Below are positions 5,665 to 10,968 of a stretch of 10,968 nucleotides of DNA, piece by piece. Positions within the stretch are counted from its first letter, which is position 1. The number at the start of each line of letters is the position of its first letter. The notes below the pieces were generated by a model. The model was not told the DNA's origin, ran no database searches, and saw only the letters and a list, made by a program, of their open reading frames with translations. The position numbers were made by a program, and so were the translations under genes. Source of the DNA: Akkermansia muciniphila (GTDB taxonomy: Bacteria > Verrucomicrobiota > Verrucomicrobiia > Verrucomicrobiales > Akkermansiaceae); contig CALPMD020000015.1 of assembly GCA_943324575.2 (NCBI GenBank), forward strand, positions 1 through 10,968, in the 5' to 3' direction.

Positions 5665-8043
5665 TTAAGCCAGTGTAGGAAGACTGGCGCGGCCAATGAG
5701 TAACAAACGAAGACCGTTGAGGCAGACCAGCACGGTGCTGCCTTCATGGCCGACGACGCCCAGCGGAAGGGGTAACTCGAAGCCAAGCGCCGCACCGATC
5801 AAAATGACGATGACGGCACTGGCGAAAATCAGGTTTTGCAAGAGCACGCGTCTCGCGTGTCGGGCGTGGCCCAGCAGTAATGCAATGTTTTCGAGTCGAT
5901 CGCCCATCAAGACGATGTCAGCAGTTTCCATCGCCACATCTGTCCCCACCGCTCCCATGGCGACGCCAATGTCGGACATGGCCAGCGCCGGCGCATCGTT
6001 GACTCCGTCGCCGATCATCATCACCGTGCCTTCTTTTTTGAGCTCGCGGATAACGTCGAGTTTGTCCTCGGGCAGGAGTTCGGCAAAAACCTCGTCCACC
6101 TTCGCTTCCTGCGCGATGGCTTGCGCGACGAGACGCTGGTCGCCAGTGAGCATCACGACTTTTTTGACACCTAGACGGTGCAGGTCATCGGCTAGGAAGC
6201 GAGCGGCTGGGCGGATGGTATCGGCCATGACCAGCACGGCCTGGGCAGTGATTGCGTCGCCCTCGCGGATGCCCAGCCAGACGCAGGTTTTCCCCATCGC
6301 TTGAAGAGGGAGTGATGCCTGGGCGAGTGGCGCGATCTTTGAGGCGTTGAGTTCGAGGAACAGTCGCTCGCTGCCGATGATGTAGCGTTGGGCGTCAATG
6401 TCGGCCTCCGCGCCTTTGCCCGCAGTGGACTGGAAGTCGGTGGCGGCAGGGAGAGAAATATTGAGGGTCGTGGCGCTTTTGACGATGGCGTGGGCGAGGG
6501 GGTGTTCTGATTTTGCCTCGAGCGCGGCAGCCGCACGCAGCAGTGCCAGTGCGTTGGCAGGTAAAGGCTCGGTGATTTTGTGGATACCCTCTGCGGTGAC
6601 GATTTCGGTTAGTGACGGTTTGCCAACCGTTAGAGTGCCGGTTTTGTCGATGGCGACGATGTCGATCTTAGCAGCGCGTTCGAGGTGGGACCCGCCCTTG
6701 ATCAAGATTCCGCGCCGAGCTGCGCCGCCGATGGCGGAAAGTACGGTGGCTGGCGTACTGATCACCAAGGCGCAGGGCGAGGCGACGACCATGATCGTCA
6801 TCGCACGGAAAAATGAATCGTGAAAGTCATTCCATTTCAGTAGATAAGGTACAAGGAATACGCCGACAGTGAAGGCGATAACCCCGACGGCATAGTATTG
6901 CTCCGCTTTTTCCAGAAAGCGTTGGGCGCTGGACTTTTCCGCCTGAGCCTCGGCCACCAGTTTGACCATCCGGGCCAGCACCGAGTCTTCCGAGCGCTTG
7001 CTGACCGTTAGTTCAATGCCTCCGCTTTGGTTGATCGTTCCGGCAAAGAGCTGGCTGCCGAGAGGCTTGGAAACGGGCATCGATTCACCCGTGAGGGACG
7101 ATTCATCCACGTTGGTGCTGCCTTCTGAGATGATACCATCCACTGGGATTTGTTCGCCAGGCCGGACGATGACGATCTCGCCCACTTCCAAATCTTCGAC
7201 CGCGACCTTTTCGGTTTTGCCCGCTCGTTTGACCAATGCCTCGCTGGGCCGCAGGGTGAGCAGGGATTCGATAGCTTTCTGCGTGCGTTCCATCGCATGG
7301 CGCTGAAGCACGTTGGAGAAGCTGAAAAGAAAAAGCAGCAGGGCACCCTCGAATGGTGCTCCGATGAGCGCCGCACCCAATGCGGCTAGCACCATCAAGA
7401 CATCGACATCCAGCACACGCTCGCGCAGCGAGGCAAAGGCGGAGCGGACTCCCTGCTGTCCCGCAAAGAGGTAGGCACCGAGATAAAGCGCCTGCGTGGT
7501 CGGGCCGACAGCGGTGGTCTTTTCGACCACGAGCGCAGCGATGAGAAAGAGGAGTCCGAGCCCGCAGGAAATCTCCTCGTTCGCCTCTCCCGAGCGGATG
7601 GACTGCCAGAGCGTATGGCGTACGGCCTTGGTTTTGAGTTCGATCGGCTGGATGTCGGCGCCGGTTGCGCGCAACTGTTCGGAAATATCCGCGGCTTGGG
7701 TGATTTCCGTATCAAAGGTAACGGTGAGGACCTTGCCGAGGTAAGTCGCTGAAGCGCGGCGAACCCCGGGAATTTTTTGGATCTTTGTCTCTAATTTCTG
7801 CGCGCACGCTTCACAAGCGTTGCTTTGAAGGCGATAGATCGACTTCTTGAGCGCCAAGCTGACTTGCCCGGCGTGCTCTTGGACCAAATTACGAACATCG
7901 CTCTCGCTCAGTCGTTTAGGGTCGAACTCAATATCCACTCGCACGTGAGCTGGATCGGGCCTGACTCGGATAATGCCAGCGTGGTCGATCAGCTCGTGAT
8001 CGGGAGTTGCGGCTGGGGGGGCGGGCCGGGGTTTCTTTTCCAT
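5665..8043 (-). CDS. Heavy-metal P1B-type ATPase (P1B-4-like signature)
   Basis: This 792-residue ATP-driven pump exports transition-metal ions across the inner membrane. Two N-terminal HMA-like modules come first. The one at about 22-66 has no cysteines; the second, about 68-133, carries CEAC at 77-80. Pump motifs follow: TGES (318-321, actuator), the transmembrane SPC (422-424), the phosphorylated Asp of DKTGTLT (466-472), SEHPLA (512-517), TGD (633-635), GDGVNDAP (678-685) and HEGST (766-770) in the last helix pair. SPC with HEG(G/S)T is the mark of P1B-4 pumps, such as CoaT, CtpD and PfeT, which export Co, Fe or related divalent ions. ZntA-type Zn/Cd/Pb pumps have an Asp near this last site. 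P1B-4 pumps usually lack an N-terminal HMA domain, so the substrate is uncertain. The ATG at 8043 lacks a Shine-Dalgarno site. A dyad lies in the 60-base gap from lpxD. No regulator gene adjoins it. Confidence 0.95.
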   Translation of the reverse strand: MEKKPRPAPPAATPDHELIDHAGIIRVRPDPAHVRVDIEFDPKRLSESDVRNLVQEHAGQVSLALKKSIYRLQSNACEACAQKLETKIQKIPGVRRASATYLGKVLTVTFDTEITQAADISEQLRATGADIQPIELKTKAVRHTLWQSIRSGEANEEISCGLGLLFLIAALVVEKTTAVGPTTQALYLGAYLFAGQQGVRSAFASLRERVLDVDVLMVLAALGAALIGAPFEGALLLFLFSFSNVLQRHAMERTQKAIESLLTLRPSEALVKRAGKTEKVAVEDLEVGEIVIVRPGEQIPVDGIISEGSTNVDESSLTGESMPVSKPLGSQLFAGTINQSGGIELTVSKRSEDSVLARMVKLVAEAQAEKSSAQRFLEKAEQYYAVGVIAFTVGVFLVPYLLKWNDFHDSFFRAMTIMVVASPCALVISTPATVLSAIGGAARRGILIKGGSHLERAAKIDIVAIDKTGTLTVGKPSLTEIVTAEGIHKITEPLPANALALLRAAAALEAKSEHPLAHAIVKSATTLNISLPAATDFQSTAGKGAEADIDAQRYIIGSERLFLELNASKIAPLAQASLPLQAMGKTCVWLGIREGDAITAQAVLVMADTIRPAARFLADDLHRLGVKKVVMLTGDQRLVAQAIAQEAKVDEVFAELLPEDKLDVIRELKKEGTVMMIGDGVNDAPALAMSDIGVAMGAVGTDVAMETADIVLMGDRLENIALLLGHARHARRVLLQNLIFASAVIVILIGAALGFELPLPLGVVGHEGSTVLVCLNGLRLLLIGRASLPTLA

Positions 8044-8060
8044 GAATTAAATGGGTGCGT

Positions 8061-8088
8061 GAATCCTGACTGTCCTAGGGACGGATTC
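8061..8088. promoter_or_regulatory. Dyad element upstream of the metal ATPase gene
   Basis: GAATCC (8061-8066) is an exact inverted match to GGATTC (8083-8088). Inside it GTCC (8072-8075) pairs with GGAC (8079-8082) around a TAG loop, with five unpaired bases (TGACT) on one side. On RNA of the minus strand this makes a ten-pair interrupted hairpin ending 17 bases before the ATPase start codon. No T-run follows, so it is not an intrinsic terminator. It could be an operator, a processing site or a translation-control hairpin between lpxD and the ATPase gene. Confidence 0.4.
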
Positions 8089-8103
8089 TGGTGTGGATCT
8101 CGG

Positions 8104-9132
8104 TCACTCCCGCAACGCTTCGAGGGCTTTCACGCGCTCAATGAGTTTTGGCAAGCGGCGCACGAGGACTTGCAGCTTCATCTCCTCACGCATTGGGAGG
8201 GCTGGCTTACCTGCATAAACTTCGCCGCCTGCAAGGTCGGCAGTCACTCCGGTGCGCGCACTCAGCACCGCCTTGGAGCCAATGGTCACATGCCCCCCAA
8301 TGCCGACTTGGCCCGCAGAGGTGACGTAATCACCAAGATGAGAGCTGCCCGAGATCCCAGTCTGGGAAATGATCAGACAATGCTTACCGATGACGACGTT
8401 GTGGCCGATCTGTACCAGATTGTCGATTTTTGAGCCCTCACCGATCACCGTTTTTCCAAAACGTGCCCGGTCGATGGTGGTATTGGCACCGATTTCGACA
8501 TCCGCCGCGATTTCGACGATACCAACTTGGTCGATTTTTACGTGACGTCCTTCGGAAAATTCATAGCCGTAGCCATCCGAGCCGATGACTGCGCCGGGCT
8601 GGAGAATCACGCGATCACCCAGAATGCAGCGCTCGCGCACCGTGACATTGGAGAGAATTCGGCAATCTTTACCGATCACGGCCTCCTCATAGATCACACT
8701 GTTTGGCCCGATTTCTGTACCATCGCCGATGGACACACCGGCCATAATAACGGCGCCCGCGTGGATACAGACCTTCTTCGCGTCAAAAATCGCACTCGCG
8801 TCGACCGCTGCACGCGGGTGAACCCCAGCGCAAAACTTGCGCGCAGCTGCCGCAAAGTGTCGCACAACGACCGCAAATGCGAGCGATGGGTTCTCGACGG
8901 CAACAAGGGCGCAGCCCGCAGGCCCATCCGTCATGCCGCGCGGAACGATGACGGCGGCGGCTTGGGTTTGGAGGAACTGGCCGTGGTACTTCTCGTTGCC
9001 GAGAAAACTGACGTCGTGCGGACCCGCCATATCGAGCGCGGCCATCCCAGTCAGAGACAAATCGAGCTCGCCCCGGACAATGTCACCATCGACCCAACGG
9101 GCGAGCTCGGAAAGCGTGAGTGCAAATGCCAA
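8104..9132 (-). CDS. lpxD: UDP-3-O-acylglucosamine N-acyltransferase
   Basis: LpxD transfers a hydroxyacyl chain from acyl-ACP to the 2-amine of UDP-3-O-acyl-glucosamine, the third step of lipid A synthesis, in the cytoplasm. The 342 residues match the usual length of about 340. The N-terminal uridine-binding domain (1-100) includes LSLTGMAALDMAGPHDVSFL (25-44). A left-handed beta-helix of hexapeptide repeats runs from about 105 to 310. GSDGYGYEF (184-192) corresponds to the GxDGFG acyl-binding loop, and the catalytic histidine is His244 in DNLVQIGHNVVIG (237-249). The C-terminal helix has RRLPKLIERVKALEAL (325-340). The start codon appears to be TTG at 9132; no ATG lies between it and the in-frame stop of ompH at 9160-9162. 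Here ompH is directly upstream by 27 bases, the common arrangement. The usual followers, fabZ and lpxA, are replaced by a metal ATPase gene. Confidence 0.96.
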   Translation of the reverse strand: MAFALTLSELARWVDGDIVRGELDLSLTGMAALDMAGPHDVSFLGNEKYHGQFLQTQAAAVIVPRGMTDGPAGCALVAVENPSLAFAVVVRHFAAAARKFCAGVHPRAAVDASAIFDAKKVCIHAGAVIMAGVSIGDGTEIGPNSVIYEEAVIGKDCRILSNVTVRERCILGDRVILQPGAVIGSDGYGYEFSEGRHVKIDQVGIVEIAADVEIGANTTIDRARFGKTVIGEGSKIDNLVQIGHNVVIGKHCLIISQTGISGSSHLGDYVTSAGQVGIGGHVTIGSKAVLSARTGVTADLAGGEVYAGKPALPMREEMKLQVLVRRLPKLIERVKALEALRE

Positions 9133-9159
9133 CTCAGGAGTGGTCAGAGGTGTGGCGAA

Positions 9160-9813
9160 TCACTCTTTGCCGTCGGCAGGAGCGGGGACGACAGGAATTT
9201 CAGGCTTGGTATCATCAGGCGCCGTCAGGGAACCTGCAGGAGCGTCCTTGTTGAGGGTCTTCAAGAGGCCCGTGGTGATGTCCGTGGCATCCTTGGTGTA
9301 GAGGAGGAAGGGAACTTGCGAAGTGCTCAGGCCCGACTTGTCAAAAACGTAGTCGAAGTTGTCGGTCTTGGCCTTTTCTTCCACCAACTTACGGATTTCT
9401 TCAAGTATGCCCTTCATGCGTTGAACCATCTTCTCGTTCAGAGCTTGGTTGCGGCGCTGCAGGAATTCCCGGCGCTCACGGTCAAGCGCAATGCCTTCCT
9501 GCTGCTGCGCCTGCCAATCTTTGAAAAGCGCCTGCTTCTTTGAATCGTTGATCGCCGGGTCTTCGAGCTCCTTGCGGAGTTTCCCCAACTTCTCTTCCAG
9601 CTCGCGGATGCGGGCGAGCCGCTCGTTGTTTTCCTTCTGGATTCGGGCCCGCTCGACGTTGATTTGCTTCTGCGCCTCGTTAGTGCGGTAGTACTGCTTG
9701 AAAAGCTCCTGCATATCGACGGTGGCGATGTGCAGTTTGCTATCTTCAGCAACGGCTGTGGTCGCGAGGGAGGCCGCGAAAGCGAGGGTGAAAAAACGGC
9801 GAATGAGAGTCAT
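9160..9813 (-). CDS. ompH: OmpH/Skp-family periplasmic chaperone
   Basis: This 217-residue precursor has a Sec signal peptide: MTLIRRFF, a hydrophobic core, then AVA at 20-22, with likely cleavage before Glu23. The mature N-terminal strand LHIATVDMQELFKQYYRTNEA (27-47) matches the Skp/OmpH opening, in which a central VDMQELF-like strand precedes the coiled coil. Residues 44-150 are very rich in Glu, Lys, Arg and Gln, with heptad-like spacing, as expected for the long helical arms that hold unfolded outer-membrane proteins in the periplasm. A second strand region follows at 152-185 (NFDYVFDKSG, VPFLLYT). The tail after 190 is Pro/Asp/Ala-rich and goes beyond classical Skp. The ATG at 9813 has no Shine-Dalgarno site. 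The gene leads the ompH-lpxD-ATPase-M48 run and is divergent from the reductase gene at 9992. Confidence 0.92.
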   Translation of the reverse strand: MTLIRRFFTLAFAASLATTAVAEDSKLHIATVDMQELFKQYYRTNEAQKQINVERARIQKENNERLARIRELEEKLGKLRKELEDPAINDSKKQALFKDWQAQQQEGIALDRERREFLQRRNQALNEKMVQRMKGILEEIRKLVEEKAKTDNFDYVFDKSGLSTSQVPFLLYTKDATDITTGLLKTLNKDAPAGSLTAPDDTKPEIPVVPAPADGKE

Positions 9814-9857
9814 TGGGTTGATCAGTTATAGTTCCAAGTGCGGATTACGGCCCGCAT

Positions 9858-9883
9858 ATTGTATGAAAATTCCGCTCCGTCAA
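9858..9883 (-). promoter_or_regulatory. Candidate promoter for the ompH run
   Basis: Read on the minus strand, TTGACG (9883-9878) matches five of six -35 positions and TACAAT (9863-9858) matches five of six -10 positions. They are separated by 14 bases, which is shorter than the usual 16-18. Transcription would start near 9851, leaving a leader of about 38 bases before the ompH ATG. An alternative -10 (AATATG, 17 bases from the -35) is a poorer match. The short spacer keeps confidence low. Confidence 0.33.
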
Positions 9884-9939
9884 CGCTGATCCCATTTTTT
9901 CGACGTTGTGCGCACTGCGCCAAACAGAACGACCTCGGC

Positions 9940-9986
9940 GGGGCATTTCAGGATTGGGGGGGGTGGGATTTTGTGGTAGATTGGGG
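9940..9986 (+). other. G-rich tract upstream of the reductase gene
   Basis: Four G-tracts lie on the plus strand: GGGG at 9940-9943, a run of eight G at 9956-9963, GGG at 9965-9967 and GGGG at 9983-9986, all within 47 bases before the ATG at 9992. This could fold as a long-loop G-quadruplex or act as a slippage-prone tract. Within it, TTGGGG (9954-9959) and TAGATT (9977-9982), 17 bases apart, make a weak promoter match for the reductase gene. Confidence 0.35.
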
Positions 9987-9991
9987 CCGCC

Positions 9992-10968
9992 ATGGATGAT
10001 GACGATTCAACCCTTTTTGGAAAGCAGCTGGTTTTCAAACAAACCGGTAAACCTGTAGAGGTGCTGGAATTGGAGACGGATACTTTGATTTCGCAGACTT
10101 TGGAGCCGGGAATGATACTCGTGCGGCTGCTGGCGGCACCGATCAATCCAGCCGACCTGAATTTGATTGAGGGAACTTACGGGGTTCAGGCGGAGCTTCC
10201 CGCGACACCTGGGATCGAGGGCTGCGGGGTGGTGGAGGCTAGCAATTCCGCAGATTTCGAGGTGGATGATCGGGTGATTTTCCTGCGACGGGCATCGACT
10301 TGGGCCTCGCACACGACGGTCGCGGCAGATTCGTTGTTCAAACTGCCGCTGATGGTCGATCCGCTGCAAGCGGCAATGCTGAAGGTAAACCCTGCGACGG
10401 CATGGCGTTTACTGCATGGGTTTGAAACGCTGGAACCGGAGGCCTGGGTGGTGCAGAATGCGGGGAATTCTGGGGTTGGGCGCTGCGTCATCCAACTGGC
10501 GCGGGATTTGGGGCTGCGTAGCATCTCATTCGTGCGGCGACACGAGGTGATGGACGAGCTGACGGGGCTGGGAGCGGATGAGGTTTTTCTGGATGACGAG
10601 GGTGGCCACGCTGCGGCGAAAGAAGTGCTGGGCGGCGCGAATGCGGCATTGGCGTTTAATGCAGTGGGTGGCGAGAGCGCGCTACGGCTGATGAAATTAC
10701 TGCGGGAAGGCGGCAGCCACATCACCTACGGGGCGATGGGGCGCAAGCCAGTGACGGTCCCCAACGGCTTGTTGATTTTCCGCGATATTCGCGTGCGTGG
10801 CTTGTGGGTGAGCCGCTGGATCGAGAATGCGGCTCGCGAGGAGGTGCAGGCGGTTTATCAAGAGCTGGCGGCGCGGGTGGCGGCTGGGAAGCTGGTGCAG
10901 CGGGTGGATTCGACGTTTTCGCTGGAGGATTTTGGGGCAGCGTTGGCGCGGTTGGAGGCAGGGGATCG
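9992..10968 (+). CDS. 2-enoyl thioester reductase, MECR/Etr1 type (partial at window end)
   Basis: The frame from ATG 9992 stays open to the window end, giving 325 residues with no stop; the family runs to roughly 325-345, so little is missing. It is a zinc-free member of the medium-chain dehydrogenase superfamily that uses NADPH to reduce trans-2-enoyl-CoA or enoyl-ACP. Visible marks: INPADLNLIEGTYG (51-64), where Tyr63 matches the catalytic tyrosine of yeast Etr1 and human MECR; PATPGIEGCGVVE (70-82); MLKVNPATAWRLL (129-141); the cofactor loop VVQNAGNSGVGRCVIQLA (153-170); FVRR (180-183), typical of NADPH-preferring members; ITYGAMG (244-250) and GLWVSRW (270-276). The start is fixed by an in-frame TAG at 9977-9979. 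It is divergent from ompH. It could serve as the enoyl reductase of fatty acid synthesis, but a quinone-reductase-like role is possible. Confidence 0.93.
   Translation, partial: MDDDDSTLFGKQLVFKQTGKPVEVLELETDTLISQTLEPGMILVRLLAAPINPADLNLIEGTYGVQAELPATPGIEGCGVVEASNSADFEVDDRVIFLRRASTWASHTTVAADSLFKLPLMVDPLQAAMLKVNPATAWRLLHGFETLEPEAWVVQNAGNSGVGRCVIQLARDLGLRSISFVRRHEVMDELTGLGADEVFLDDEGGHAAAKEVLGGANAALAFNAVGGESALRLMKLLREGGSHITYGAMGRKPVTVPNGLLIFRDIRVRGLWVSRWIENAAREEVQAVYQELAARVAAGKLVQRVDSTFSLEDFGAALARLEAGD

Noticed and set aside
8046..8051. TTTAAT on the minus strand as a -10 box for the ATPase gene
   Set aside because: It ends only two bases before the ATG, so transcription would start inside the gene, and no -35 lies at the right distance.
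8527..9543. Long plus-strand open frame (338 codons) opposite lpxD and ompH
   Set aside because: It lies fully antisense to two well-recognised genes, has no recognisable domain, and its composition is what a GC-rich reverse frame gives.

Overview
The window looks like a chromosomal segment from a Gram-negative bacterium of the Verrucomicrobiota or a close PVC relative. The strongest taxonomic clue is the small protein at 1794-2228. It matches, from memory, the conserved protein family that is largely confined to Verrucomicrobia and Planctomycetes (the Minf_1886 type). A lipid A gene (lpxD) next to an OmpH/Skp-type periplasmic chaperone shows an outer membrane. Base composition is moderately GC-rich, Shine-Dalgarno sites are weak or absent, and two genes (the acyltransferase and lpxD) seem to start at TTG. 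I see no phage, transposon, integrase, CRISPR, rRNA or tRNA.

Layout, left to right. (1) Positions 1-944, plus strand: the C-terminal end of ribulose-phosphate 3-epimerase, then RNase PH. (2) 945-1185: a short gap with a possible 35-residue membrane protein and a weak terminator-like hairpin. (3) 1186-2228, plus strand: a pRiA4b ORF-3-like protein and the Minf_1886-type protein. (4) 2236-3297, minus strand: a membrane acyltransferase of the acyltransferase-3 family, convergent with the previous gene. (5) 3400-4314, plus strand: a histone-deacetylase-fold protein in which two of the three zinc ligands are replaced. (6) 4340-9813, minus strand: a run of four genes read in the order ompH, lpxD, heavy-metal P-type ATPase, Ste24-like M48 protease, with gaps of 27, 60 and 65 bases. 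(7) 9992-10968, plus strand: a 2-enoyl thioester reductase (MECR/Etr1 type), divergent from ompH and cut by the window end.

How the genes may work together. ompH and lpxD belong to envelope biogenesis: OmpH escorts outer-membrane proteins and LpxD N-acylates UDP-3-O-acyl-glucosamine for lipid A. The downstream metal exporter and membrane protease are also envelope functions and may share the transcript. The enoyl thioester reductase could feed fatty acid synthesis, but its link to lpxD rests only on position.

Most of the window is housekeeping sequence of known families. I found no convincing new multi-gene system. The items most worth checking are the HDAC-like protein with altered metal ligands, a dyad element between lpxD and the metal ATPase, the ATPase with a P1B-4-type signature plus an N-terminal metal-binding domain, and the two proteins of unknown role at 1186-2228.
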